Source: Sphingomonas quercus
GTDB lineage: Bacteria; Pseudomonadota; Alphaproteobacteria; Sphingomonadales; Sphingomonadaceae
NCBI RefSeq assembly: GCF_018863195.1
Contig: NZ_JAHKRT010000005.1
Location: 248,001 to 312,000, forward strand
Length of the DNA stretch: 64,000 nt
Reading direction: 5' to 3'
The notes beneath the pieces were generated by a model. That model was not told where the DNA came from, made no database searches, and saw nothing but the letters and a program-made list of their open reading frames with translations. Each line of letters opens with the position of its first letter. The stretch's first letter is position 1. Of this stretch, positions 39,410 to 48,069 are shown one piece after another. The position numbers and the translations under genes are program-made.

Positions 39410-40453
39410 TCAGGCGGGGGCCCATTGTCCGCCCTCGGGCGGCGCGAACAGCGCGTCAAGCAGGGCCGGGGTGACCCCCGCCGGCGTCGGCGGGTCCCAG
39501 CGCGGGCTGTTATCCTTGTCGACGAGCAGCGCGCGCACGCCCTCGGCGAAATCCGGCCGCGCGCAGACATGGACGGCGAGGCCATATTCCATTGCCATTT
39601 CGTCGGCGAAATCGCCCAGGCCGGCGCTACGGCGGAGCAGCTCCAGCGACACTTTGCAGCTTTGCGGGCTCTTGGGGGCGAGCGTCGCCAGCTGCGCCTT
39701 GGCCCAGTCCGACCCGTCCGCATCCAGCGCGGCGAGAATCTCCTCATAATTGTCGGACGCGAACAGCCGGTCGATCGCCTCTCGCTGGCCGAGGATGGCG
39801 GCGTCGGGCGCGGGCGCGGAGAACTCCTCCAATATCGCCTCGGCACGATCGGGTTGGGCGGCGAGACGAAGCTTCAGGTCGTCGAGATTATCGGACGGCA
39901 CATAATGGGTGGCGAGCCCGAGCGCGAAACATTCCGCGCCATCCAGCCGCGTGCCGGTCAGCGCCAGATATTGCCCGATCCGCCCCGGCAGCCGCGACAG
40001 ATACCAGCCGCCGCCGACATCCGGGAACAGGCCGATCGTCGTCTCCGGCATGGCGAGCACGGTCCGCTCCGTCGCCACCCGCCAGCGGCAGGGCAGGCCG
40101 ATGCCGACGCCGCCGCCCATCGTCACCCCGTCGAGGAAGGAGACGATCGGCGTCATGCTGGTGAACAGCCGATGGTTGAGCCGATATTCGGTGCCGAAGA
40201 AATCCGGGCCGAGCGACGGGTCGGCAGCGATCGCGCGCACGTCCCCACCCGCGCAGAAGCCGCGGCCCTGCGCGTGATCGAGCAGGATCAGGCGGATCGC
40301 CTCATCCGCCTGCCAGCCGACCAGCGCGTCGAGCATCGTCCGGCACATGGCCGTGGTCAGCGCGTGCAGCGCCTTGGGCCGGTTGAGGCGAATGCGGGCG
40401 ACGGCGCCGTCGGCCTCGCAGATCACATCCGCGTGGACGGGCAGCTCGCTCAT
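39410..40453 (-). CDS. 3-hydroxyisobutyryl-CoA hydrolase-like enoyl-CoA hydratase/isomerase
   Basis: 347 residues, longer than ordinary hydratases and of the HIBCH type: [15 protein letters not shown] (near 66-80), [20 protein letters not shown] (near 105-124) and [20 protein letters not shown] (near 134-153), where Glu and Asp replace the hydratase pair. The C-terminal half has the HIBCH segment [20 protein letters not shown]. It frees 3-hydroxyisobutyrate for MmsB. Its ATG overlaps the dehydrogenase stop (ATGA). Confidence 0.9.
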   Translation of the reverse strand: MSELPVHADVICEADGAVARIRLNRPKALHALTTAMCRTMLDALVGWQADEAIRLILLDHAQGRGFCAGGDVRAIAADPSLGPDFFGTEYRLNHRLFTSMTPIVSFLDGVTMGGGVGIGLPCRWRVATERTVLAMPETTIGLFPDVGGGWYLSRLPGRIGQYLALTGTRLDGAECFALGLATHYVPSDNLDDLKLRLAAQPDRAEAILEEFSAPAPDAAILGQREAIDRLFASDNYEEILAALDADGSDWAKAQLATLAPKSPQSCKVSLELLRRSAGLGDFADEMAMEYGLAVHVCARPDFAEGVRALLVDKDNSPRWDPPTPAGVTPALLDALFAPPEGGQWAPA

Positions 40454-41595
40454 TGCCGGGTCATCTCGCGGGCGATGATCACCCGCATGATCTCGTTCGT
40501 GCCCTCGAGGATGCGGTGGACGCGCAGGTCCCGGAAGAAGCGCTCGATCGGGTAATCCTGCAAATAGCCATAGCCGCCATGCAGCTGCAGCGCGCGATCG
40601 ACCACGGTCATGCCGGTGTCGGTGGCGAGGCGCTTGGCCATTGCGGCGAACTTGGTCTTGTCCGGCGCGCCATCGGTCACCCGGGCGGCGGCGGCGTAGA
40701 GCAGCATGCGGGCCGCCTGCAACTCCGTCTCCATATCCGCGAGCTGGAACTGGGTGTTCTGGAAATCGAGGATGCGCTGGCCGAACTGCTTGCGCTCGGC
40801 CGTGTAGCGCAGCGCCTCGTCGAGGCAGCGCTGCGCGCCGCCGAGCGAGCAGGCGCCGATGTTGAGCCGCCCGCCGTCGAGCCCGGCCATGGCGAAGCGG
40901 AATCCCTCGCCTTCCTTGCCGATGCGGTTGGCCACCGGCACGCGGACATTGTCGAAATTGACCTGGGCGGTCGGCTGGGATCGCCAGCCGAGCTTTCGCT
41001 CATTGGCGCCGAAGGAGACGCCGGGCATGTCCCTGTCGATGACCAGCGCCGAAATCCCCTTGGGCCCTTCGTCGCCGGTGCGGGCCATCACCACATAGAC
41101 ATCGTTCGCCCCGGCGCCGGAGATGAACGCCTTGGAGCCGGACACGACATAATCGTCGCCGTCGCGCACCGCCCGCGTGCGTAGCGCCGCGGCATCCGAA
41201 CCGGAGGAAGGCTCGGTCAGGCAATAGCTGGCGATGCGGTCGCAGCCGATCAGGTCGGGCAGATAACGGCCCTTCAGCTCGTCCGACCCAAAGGTGTCGA
41301 TCATCCACGACGCCATGTTGTGGATCGAGATGAACGCCGAGGTGGAGGGGCAGCCATAGGCCATCGCCTCCATGATCAGCGCCGCCTCCAGCCGGCCGAG
41401 CCCGATGCCGCCAGACGCCTCGGACACGTAGATCGACCCGAAGCCGAGTTCGGCCGCGGCCTTGATCACGTCGCGCGGAAAATGATGCTGCTCGTCCCAT
41501 TCGCCCGCGAACGGAGTGATCGCGTCGGCGGTGAAGCGCTGCGCCATCTCCTGGATGGCGCGCTGGTCGTCGGTGAGGTCGAACTGGCTGGTCAT
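40450..41595 (-). CDS. Acyl-CoA dehydrogenase, probable isobutyryl-CoA dehydrogenase
   Basis: 381 residues; FAD enzyme of the acyl-CoA dehydrogenase family. SYCLTEPSSGSDAAALRTRA (near 127-146) and the DYVVSGSKAFISGAGANDVY region are family-typical, QLHGGYGYLQDYPIERFFRD binds FAD across the dimer, and RILEGTNEIMRVIIAREMTR holds the catalytic glutamate near residue 365. The neighbours (HIBCH-like enzyme, hydratase, MmsA, MmsB) point to isobutyryl-CoA, the valine intermediate, as substrate. Confidence 0.9.
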   Translation of the reverse strand: MTSQFDLTDDQRAIQEMAQRFTADAITPFAGEWDEQHHFPRDVIKAAAELGFGSIYVSEASGGIGLGRLEAALIMEAMAYGCPSTSAFISIHNMASWMIDTFGSDELKGRYLPDLIGCDRIASYCLTEPSSGSDAAALRTRAVRDGDDYVVSGSKAFISGAGANDVYVVMARTGDEGPKGISALVIDRDMPGVSFGANERKLGWRSQPTAQVNFDNVRVPVANRIGKEGEGFRFAMAGLDGGRLNIGACSLGGAQRCLDEALRYTAERKQFGQRILDFQNTQFQLADMETELQAARMLLYAAAARVTDGAPDKTKFAAMAKRLATDTGMTVVDRALQLHGGYGYLQDYPIERFFRDLRVHRILEGTNEIMRVIIAREMTRQ

Positions 41596-41602
41596 GGCTG
41601 CC

Positions 41603-43114
41603 TCAGCCCATGGTTGGGATGATGAAGGCGGAATCGCCGGAGGCGGCGCCCTCCGGCCAGCGCTGCGTCACCACCTTGGTCTTGGTGTAGAAGCGCACGC
41701 CTTCCATGCCGTACTGGTTGATGTCGCCGAAGCCGGAGCGCTTCCAGCCACCGAAGCTGTGATAGGCCACCGGCACCGGGATCGGCACGTTGATGCCGAC
41801 CATGCCCACATTGACCCGCCCGACGAACTCGCGGGCGGCGTGGCCGTCGCGGGTGAAGAGGGCAACGCCGTTGCCGTAGCTGTGCTTCGACGGCAGCGCC
41901 AACGCCTCCTCGAAGCTCTGCGCGCGGACCATCTGGAGGACGGGGCCGAAAATCTCTTCCTTGTAGGTGCGCATCTCGGGCGTCACCCGGTCGAACAGCG
42001 TCGGGCCGACGAAATAGCCGTCCTCATGCCCCTGCAGGCTGAAGCCGCGCCCGTCGACGACCAGCTCCGCGCCCTCGTCCACGCCCATCTGGATGTAGTT
42101 CTCGATCTTCGCCTTGTGCTGGGCGGTGACGACCGGGCCGTAATGCGCGTCCGCATCGGTCGACACGCCGATCTTGAGGCCGGCAATCGCCGTCAGCAGC
42201 CGCTCACGCAACGCGCCCGCCGTCTTCTCGCCGACCGGCACCACCACGGGCAGCGCCATGCAGCGCTCGCCCGCCGAGCCATAGGCCGCGCCCATGATGT
42301 CGCTCACCGCCTGGTCGAGGTCGGCGTCCGGCATGATGATGCCGTGATTCTTGGCCCCGCCCATCGCCTGTACGCGCTTTCCGGCGACCGCGCCGCGCTG
42401 GTAGACATAATGGGCGATGTCGGAGGAGCCCACGAAGCTCACCGCCCTGATCTCCGGATGATCGAGGATCGCGTCCACCATCGCCTTGTCGCCATGCACG
42501 ACCTGCAAGATGCCATCGGGCAGCCCCGCCTCCTTGGCCAGTTCGGCGAGGCGCACCGGCACCGAGGGGTCGCGCTCGGAGGGCTTGAGGATGAAGGCGT
42601 TGCCGCAGGCGATGGCCGGGCCGAACATCCACATCGGGATCATCGCCGGGAAGTTGAACGGGGTGATGCCCGCCACCACGCCCAACGGCTGGCGCAGCGA
42701 ATAGACGTCGATGCCGGGCCCGGCGCCTTGCGTATATTCGCCCTTCAGCATGTGCGGGATGCCGCAGGCGAACTCGATCACCTCGAGGCCGCGCTGGATG
42801 TCGCCCTTCGAATCGGCGATGACCTTGCCATGCTCGGAGGAAAGCAGCCGGGCCAGCTCCTCCATATTCTTCTCGACCAACGCCTTGAACGCGAACATCA
42901 CGCGGGCGCGGCGCTGGGGATTGGTCGCCGCCCAGGCCGGCTGGGCGGCAAGCGCGCCGGCCACCGCGCGATCCAGCTGGGCCTGCGCGCCGAGGCCGAC
43001 GCGGGCCTGCACCGCGCCGATATTGGGATCGAACACATCGCCCTGCCGGCCATCGTCGCCGGCATGGCTGGCGCCGTCGATGAAGTGGTGAATCGCGCGC
43101 AGCCCTTCGGTCAT
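41603..43114 (-). CDS. mmsA: CoA-acylating methylmalonate-semialdehyde dehydrogenase
   Basis: 503 residues of the aldehyde dehydrogenase superfamily, MmsA type: AGITPFNFPAMIPMWMFGPA (near 148-167), FILKPSERDPSVPVRLAELA, SFVGSSDIAHYVYQRG, MGGAKNHGIIMPDADLDQ (near 257-274) and GSAGERCMALPVVVPVG with the catalytic cysteine near 287. It turns methylmalonate semialdehyde and CoA into propionyl-CoA. First gene of the minus-strand operon mmsA-ACAD-HIBCH-ECH-mmsB and divergent from a LysR regulator. Confidence 0.95.
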   Translation of the reverse strand: MTEGLRAIHHFIDGASHAGDDGRQGDVFDPNIGAVQARVGLGAQAQLDRAVAGALAAQPAWAATNPQRRARVMFAFKALVEKNMEELARLLSSEHGKVIADSKGDIQRGLEVIEFACGIPHMLKGEYTQGAGPGIDVYSLRQPLGVVAGITPFNFPAMIPMWMFGPAIACGNAFILKPSERDPSVPVRLAELAKEAGLPDGILQVVHGDKAMVDAILDHPEIRAVSFVGSSDIAHYVYQRGAVAGKRVQAMGGAKNHGIIMPDADLDQAVSDIMGAAYGSAGERCMALPVVVPVGEKTAGALRERLLTAIAGLKIGVSTDADAHYGPVVTAQHKAKIENYIQMGVDEGAELVVDGRGFSLQGHEDGYFVGPTLFDRVTPEMRTYKEEIFGPVLQMVRAQSFEEALALPSKHSYGNGVALFTRDGHAAREFVGRVNVGMVGINVPIPVPVAYHSFGGWKRSGFGDINQYGMEGVRFYTKTKVVTQRWPEGAASGDSAFIIPTMG

Positions 43115-43177
43115 GGCATCCTCCGTTTGTCATGCGGAGCCTGCACCCGCCGCCAACCGCCCCGCAACCATGGACTT

Positions 43178-43204
43178 TGCAGGTCATGCCTGCATATTTG
43201 CAGG
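43178..43204. promoter_or_regulatory. Candidate LysR operator, three TGCAGG half-sites
   Basis: TGCAGG (43178-43183), CCTGCA (43189-43194) and TGCAGG (43199-43204) alternate in orientation and are spaced by 5 and 4 bases, forming two overlapping palindromes. A fourth CCTGCA lies inside the regulator at 43220-43225. The site is between the divergent mmsA and LysR genes, the usual binding place of LysR proteins. Confidence 0.6.
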
Positions 43205-43206
43205 CG

Positions 43207-44094
43207 ATGCACTGGGATGACCTGCAATATTTCCTCGCCATCGCGCGCACCGGCCAGCATGGCCGGGCGGCCAGATTGCTGCGCGTCGACGCCACCACCG
43301 TCGCCCGGCGGGTGCGCCGGCTGGAGACGGAGATGGGCGCGCGCCTGCTCGAACAGGGCCGCGACGGACAGAGCCTGACCGGGGCCGGCGAGGCGCTGCT
43401 CGCCAAGGCCGAGGAGATGGAGCGTATCGCCGGCTCGGTGCACGAGGCGAGCGCGGGTGGTCAGGTCGCCGGCCGCCTGCGGGTCAGCGTGTCGGAAGGC
43501 TTCGGCAACGCCTTCGTGGCGCCGCGCCTGGCCGGCTTCGCCAGCGCCTACCCGCGGCTCGCCGTCGATCTCGCGGCCAGTTCGGGCTTTCTCAATCCGT
43601 CGCGGCGCGAGACCGACGTCGCGATCCTGATCAGCCGGCCGCGACGTGGGCCGCTGATCACCCGCAAGCTCACCGATTATGCGCTCGGCCTGTACGCGAC
43701 GCGCGATTATCTCGCCCGCCATGGCCGGCCGGGCGATGCCGCGGCGCTGGGGCGTCACATGCTGATCGGCTATATCCCGGACCTGATCTATTCGCCGGAA
43801 CTACGTTATCTGGACGAGATCATTCCGGGGCTGGAACCGGCGCTGCGCTCGTCGAGCATCGTCGCCCAGGCGCAACTGACCGCGGCCGGCGCCGGCATCG
43901 CCGTGCTGCCGCGGTTCATGGCCGAGACCAATGCCGATCTGGTGCGGGTGCTGCCCGGGCGGACGATCATGCGCACCTTCTGGCTCGTCACCCACAGCGA
44001 CATGCGCGACGCGCCGCGGGTGCGCGCCTTCGCCGACTGGATGGTGGCGGAAACGGCTGCGGCGCGCGCGCTGCTTACCGGCGAGCCGTTATGA
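43207..44094 (+). CDS. LysR family transcriptional regulator
   Basis: 295 residues. HTH at ~1-60 (MHWDDLQYFLAIARTGQHGR, AARLLRVDATTVARRVRRLE) and a periplasmic-binding-like effector domain (GRLRVSVSEGFGNAFVAPRL ... AGAGIAVLPRFMAE). It probably controls the divergent valine/isobutyrate operon in response to a pathway intermediate. The start is placed at 43207, just after the three-half-site operator; ATG at 43186 or 43132 would put the operator inside the gene. Ends just before, and overlaps by 6 bases, the convergent histidine kinase gene. Confidence 0.85.
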   Translation: MHWDDLQYFLAIARTGQHGRAARLLRVDATTVARRVRRLETEMGARLLEQGRDGQSLTGAGEALLAKAEEMERIAGSVHEASAGGQVAGRLRVSVSEGFGNAFVAPRLAGFASAYPRLAVDLAASSGFLNPSRRETDVAILISRPRRGPLITRKLTDYALGLYATRDYLARHGRPGDAAALGRHMLIGYIPDLIYSPELRYLDEIIPGLEPALRSSSIVAQAQLTAAGAGIAVLPRFMAETNADLVRVLPGRTIMRTFWLVTHSDMRDAPRVRAFADWMVAETAAARALLTGEPL

Positions 44095-45447
44095 TGCCGG
44101 TGCGAGGTGCGGCGCGGCCGGGAATTCGGTGGTGACGACGAGGCCGCCGCCGTCGCGATTGGCAGCGGTGACGGTGCCGCCATGCTCCGCGGCGATCGAG
44201 CGCGCGATGGCCAGACCGAGACCGATGCCGCCGGTCTGGCGGCTGCGCGACGGATCGCCGCGATTGAACGGGCGGAAGGCGTCGTCGAGCATCGGCTCGG
44301 GCAGGCCGGGCCCGCGATCCGCGACCTTCACGCATGCGCGCCCTTCGTCGGCGATGACGGTGATCTCCGCCGATCCGGCATAGGCCAGCGCATTGTCGAT
44401 GATGTTCTGGAACAATCGCTCCAGCGCGACCGAATCGCCTTCCACCCAGGCCGGGCTGCCCGCCACCGACACCTTGCTGCCCATCTCATGGCAATGGCTG
44501 GCGATGCGCTGCACGAGCGCGAGCAGATCGAGCCCTTTCTTCTCGCCGACATGCACGCCGCGCACGAAGCCGATCGTCGCCGCGATCATCGCCCGCATCT
44601 GCTCGACGTCGGACTGGACGGGCTTGCGCAGCGCGTCGGGCGCGGTCTCGATGCGGAAGGCGATGCGGGCGAGCGGCGTGCGCAGGTCATGCGCGATGGC
44701 GGCGATCATCGCGGTACGCTCGGCGAGCGTCTCGCTCAACCGCAGCTGCATCGCCGTCAGCGCCTGGGCGGCGAGGCGCACCTCGGCCGGCCCGCCCACC
44801 GGCACTGCCGGCGCGCGCGGATCATGACCAACACGGTCGGCAGCGGCAGCGAAGCGGCGGATCGGCGACGCCAGCTGGCGCGCGAACAGGAAGGCCAGCG
44901 GCAGCACCATCAGCGCCGACAACACGAACCACAGCACGGTACGCTGCTGCCACGGGCTGATCCACGGCTTGTCGGGCGTGCGCACGACGCGCCACACGCC
45001 GTCCTTCTGCACGCCGGCCAGCACGGTGTTGAAGAACATCGGTTCGCCGTGGCGGATCGGCACCCCGCTATCGACCTTCTTGAAGCGGAACGGATAGGTC
45101 GCCGACTGGTCCGCCTCGTAGAACAGCCGCACGCACGAGACGGGTACGCCGAGCCGCTCCGCCAGCCGGCTGACCATGGAACTGTCGGTTACCATCCCCT
45201 CGGTGTCGGCGGTCGGCGCCGAGCGGGTGAGCTGGGTGGCGAGGCGGGGCGTGTCGTCGTCGTCGCGGCCATGGCGCGGCGCGCCGAGCGCCTCGGCAAT
45301 GTCCCCCATCGGATAGACTTGCGGACGCGGCGGCCGCACCGACACGAACATGGCGATGCTCATCGCCTGCGCGACCAGGAGGCAGGCGAGCACCAGCAGC
45401 AGCGTCTGCCAGAAGATCGGGAGCCTGCGCAGCCAGCCGCTCATCAT
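44089..45447 (-). CDS. Sensor histidine kinase linked to MacAB-type exporter
   Basis: 452 residues. Membrane segments at ~10-37 and ~170-190 bound a ~130-residue periplasmic sensor region; HAMP follows (ARQLASPIRRFAAAADRVG). The HisKA box is IAAIAHDLRTPLARIAFRIE with H253, and the HATPase has the N box NIIDNALAYA, DRGPGLPEP and GGIGLGLAIARSIAAEHGGT. The overall form is EnvZ/RstB-like. It is the last gene of the operon, overlapping the response regulator by 4 bases. Confidence 0.9.
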   Translation of the reverse strand: MMSGWLRRLPIFWQTLLLVLACLLVAQAMSIAMFVSVRPPRPQVYPMGDIAEALGAPRHGRDDDDTPRLATQLTRSAPTADTEGMVTDSSMVSRLAERLGVPVSCVRLFYEADQSATYPFRFKKVDSGVPIRHGEPMFFNTVLAGVQKDGVWRVVRTPDKPWISPWQQRTVLWFVLSALMVLPLAFLFARQLASPIRRFAAAADRVGHDPRAPAVPVGGPAEVRLAAQALTAMQLRLSETLAERTAMIAAIAHDLRTPLARIAFRIETAPDALRKPVQSDVEQMRAMIAATIGFVRGVHVGEKKGLDLLALVQRIASHCHEMGSKVSVAGSPAWVEGDSVALERLFQNIIDNALAYAGSAEITVIADEGRACVKVADRGPGLPEPMLDDAFRPFNRGDPSRSRQTGGIGLGLAIARSIAAEHGGTVTAANRDGGGLVVTTEFPAAPHLAPAS

Positions 45448-46145
45448 GCGTCCTCGGCCCGCTCGGCGAACATATAGCCCTCGTTGCGGATGGTGCGGAT
45501 CGGGTCGCCCGGGCCGAGCTTGCGGCGCAGGCGGCTCACCGTCACGTCGATGGCGCGATCGAATATGTCGGCATCCTGTCCCTTGGCGGCGTCGAGCAGC
45601 TGGTCACGCGACAGCACGCGCTGCGGACGATCGAGGAACACGGTCAGCACGCGGAATTCGGCATCGGTGAGCTGCGCGTCCGGCTGGCCGGGGCGGGTCA
45701 GCGTGCGGCTGATCAGGTCGAGCGTCCAGTTGCCGAAGCGGCGGCGCGGGCCGCCCGTCACCTGCGTCTCGCTCTCGCTGCGGCGGCGGAGCACGGCGCG
45801 GATGCGGGCGAGCAGTTCCCGCGGGTTGCAGGGCTTTGGCAGATAATCGTCGGCGCCGACCTCGAGCCCGATAATCCGGTCGAGGTCCTCGCCCATCGCC
45901 GACAGCATGATCACGCCCGGCCGGCGCGGCCCGCGCAGCCGGCGGACGATCGACAGCCCGTCCTCGCCCGGCATCATCAGGTCAAGCACGATCAGGTCGA
46001 CCGGCTGGCGGGCGAGGGCCGCGTCCATCTCCGCGGCGTCGGCGGCGGTCTCCACCTGCAAGCCCTGATCGATGAGGAAGCCGGCGATCAGGTCGCGCAG
46101 GTCGGCGTCGTCGTCGACGACAAGCAGGCGTGGCTGGTCGGTCAT
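45444..46145 (-). CDS. OmpR-family response regulator
   Basis: 233 residues: receiver domain with the acidic pocket DDDAD (11-15), phosphorylated D55 in LIVLDLMMPGEDGLS, S82 and K104 in YLPKPCNPRELL; C-terminal winged helix (LTDAEFRVLTVFLDRPQRVLSR, IDVTVSRLRRKLG, IRTIRNEGYMF). Partner of the adjacent kinase. Placed inside an exporter operon, it probably controls that exporter or related envelope genes. Confidence 0.93.
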   Translation of the reverse strand: MTDQPRLLVVDDDADLRDLIAGFLIDQGLQVETAADAAEMDAALARQPVDLIVLDLMMPGEDGLSIVRRLRGPRRPGVIMLSAMGEDLDRIIGLEVGADDYLPKPCNPRELLARIRAVLRRRSESETQVTGGPRRRFGNWTLDLISRTLTRPGQPDAQLTDAEFRVLTVFLDRPQRVLSRDQLLDAAKGQDADIFDRAIDVTVSRLRRKLGPGDPIRTIRNEGYMFAERAEDA

Positions 46146-47350
46146 TCGTGCCTCAGCGCGTCGATGGGGTTGAGCGAGGCGGCACGGCGGGCGGGGAAAT
46201 AGCCGAAGATCACCCCGATCGCGGCCGAAAAGACGAAGGCCAGCAGGTTGATCTGCACGTCGAAGGAGAAGGGTACGCGCAGCACCGGCGCCAGCGCCAG
46301 GCTGGCGGCCAGCGCGATGACGATGCCGATGACCCCGCCGAGGCAGGCCAGCGCCACCGCCTCGACAAGGAACTGCATCATCACCTCGCGCGCGACCGCG
46401 CCGATGGCGAGGCGGATGCCGATCTCGCGAGTGCGCTCGGTCACCGAGACGAGCATGATGTTCATGATGCCGATGCCACCGACGAGCAGCGACACCGCCG
46501 CCACCGCGCCGAGCAAAGCCGTCAATATCTGGGTGGTGCCGGACAGCGTGTCGGCGATCTGCTTGGTGTCGAAGATGTTGAAATCATCTTCCTTGCCGCC
46601 GATGATGCCGCGCCGCTCGCGCAGCAGGGCGGACAGCGATTCCTGCACCGAGCCCGTCTCATAGGCGGGATCGACCGCGACCATGATCACGCGGATGTCG
46701 CGGGTGCCGGCGAAGCGGCGCTGCACCGTCTTGATCGGCATCAGCACGACATCGTCCTGATCGTTGCCGAACCCGCCCTGCCCGCGCGTCTGGAGCACGC
46801 CGATCACGGTGCAGGTGATGTCCTTGATGCGGAAGCGCTGGCCGATCGGGTCTTCCTGCCGGAAGAGGTTGGTGCGCACTGTATTGCCGAGGATGCATAC
46901 CGCCTTGCCGGCCTGCTCCTCCGCGCTGGAAAAGGTCCGCCCGGCCGCCATCGGCCATTGCTGGGCAATGAAATAATCGGAGGTGGTGCCATTGATCGTG
47001 GTCGACCAGTTGGCGCCTTCGCGCACGGCGGTGCCGGTCGATTGCGCCATCGGCGCGACGGCGGTGACGCCCGCCACCTGATTGCGGATCGCGTCGACGT
47101 CCTCGGGCTTGAAATCGGGCGGCTGCGGGCCGCCGCCGCCGCGCCCGAAGCCCTGGCCCGGCCGAACCTGCAGGATGTTCGAACCGAGTGAGGAAATCTG
47201 CTCCTGCACCGCGGCCGTCGCGCCATTGCCGAGGGTCACCATCGTCACCACCGCCGCGACGCCGATGACGATACCGAGGATAGTCAGGAAAGACCGCAGC
47301 ATGTGCCGGCGGATGGCGCGAAAGGCGAGGATGATGGTCGTGCCGAACAT
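46142..47350 (-). CDS. MacB-type ABC transporter permease
   Basis: 402 residues, four membrane segments in the MacB arrangement: one at ~20-42 (MLRSFLTILGIVIGVAAVVT), a large periplasmic domain (~50-270), then three at ~280-385 (GGIGIMNIMLVSVTERTREIG is the typical MacB/FtsX segment). MacB proteins are mechanotransmission devices that push substrates through an outer-membrane channel. The ATPase is encoded separately in the next gene upstream, whereas E. coli MacB is one fused chain. Confidence 0.9.
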   Translation of the reverse strand: MFGTTIILAFRAIRRHMLRSFLTILGIVIGVAAVVTMVTLGNGATAAVQEQISSLGSNILQVRPGQGFGRGGGGPQPPDFKPEDVDAIRNQVAGVTAVAPMAQSTGTAVREGANWSTTINGTTSDYFIAQQWPMAAGRTFSSAEEQAGKAVCILGNTVRTNLFRQEDPIGQRFRIKDITCTVIGVLQTRGQGGFGNDQDDVVLMPIKTVQRRFAGTRDIRVIMVAVDPAYETGSVQESLSALLRERRGIIGGKEDDFNIFDTKQIADTLSGTTQILTALLGAVAAVSLLVGGIGIMNIMLVSVTERTREIGIRLAIGAVAREVMMQFLVEAVALACLGGVIGIVIALAASLALAPVLRVPFSFDVQINLLAFVFSAAIGVIFGYFPARRAASLNPIDALRHE

Positions 47351-48069
47351 CAGCTGCCGACCGCCTGGCCCTGATGATGATGCTGGTCGACGCGCTCGAC
47401 CAGCCCGTCGCGGAAATGGACGACGGTGCGGGCATAGGCCGCCATGTCCGGCTCGTGCGTGACCATCAGCACGGTGATGCCGGTGGCGTTGAACTCGCTC
47501 AGCAGTTCCATGATCTCCAGCGAGCGGGCGGTATCGAGATTGCCGGTCGGCTCATCGGCGAGCAGCACGTCCGGCTGGGTGACGATGGCGCGCGCGATGG
47601 CGACGCGCTGCTGCTGACCGCCGGAAAGCTCGCCGGGGGTATGATCCCACCAGTCCTTGAGCCCGACCTTGTCGAGCGCCTGCATCGCGACCTCGCGGCG
47701 CTTGTGCTTCTCCTCGCCGCGATAGAGCAGGGGCAGCTCGACATTCTCCAGTGCCGAGGTGCGCGGCAGCAGGTTGAAGCCCTGGAAGACGAAGCCGAAA
47801 TATTTGCGGCGCAGGAGCGCGCGTTGATCCCGGTCCAGTCGTTCGACATGCACCCCTTTGAACAGGAAGGCGCCGCTCGTCGGCACGTCCAGGCAGCCGA
47901 GGATGTTCATCGTCGTCGACTTGCCCGAGCCCGACGGGCCCATCACCGCCACGAAGTCTCCGGCGGCGATGTCGAGGTCGACGCCCTTCAACGCCTGAAA
48001 GGCGGCAGGGCCGGAGCCGAAGGTCTTGGTGACGTTGCGGAGCTGGATGATCGGCGCGTCGGCCGTCAT
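47350..48069 (-). CDS. MacB-type ABC transporter ATP-binding protein
   Basis: 239 residues of the LolD/MacB ATPase group: Walker [10 protein letters not shown] (44-52), Q loop [20 protein letters not shown], signature [14 protein letters not shown] (148-161), Walker [14 protein letters not shown] (167-179), and the H loop [14 protein letters not shown]. The [20 protein letters not shown] segment is typical of this group. It overlaps both neighbours by one to four bases. Confidence 0.93.
   Translation of the reverse strand: MTADAPIIQLRNVTKTFGSGPAAFQALKGVDLDIAAGDFVAVMGPSGSGKSTTMNILGCLDVPTSGAFLFKGVHVERLDRDQRALLRRKYFGFVFQGFNLLPRTSALENVELPLLYRGEEKHKRREVAMQALDKVGLKDWWDHTPGELSGGQQQRVAIARAIVTQPDVLLADEPTGNLDTARSLEIMELLSEFNATGITVLMVTHEPDMAAYARTVVHFRDGLVERVDQHHHQGQAVGS

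Noticed and set aside
46130-47191. Plus-strand ORFs opposite the MacB permease and other exporter genes
   Set aside because: All are shadows of well-supported minus-strand genes with overlapping starts and stops.
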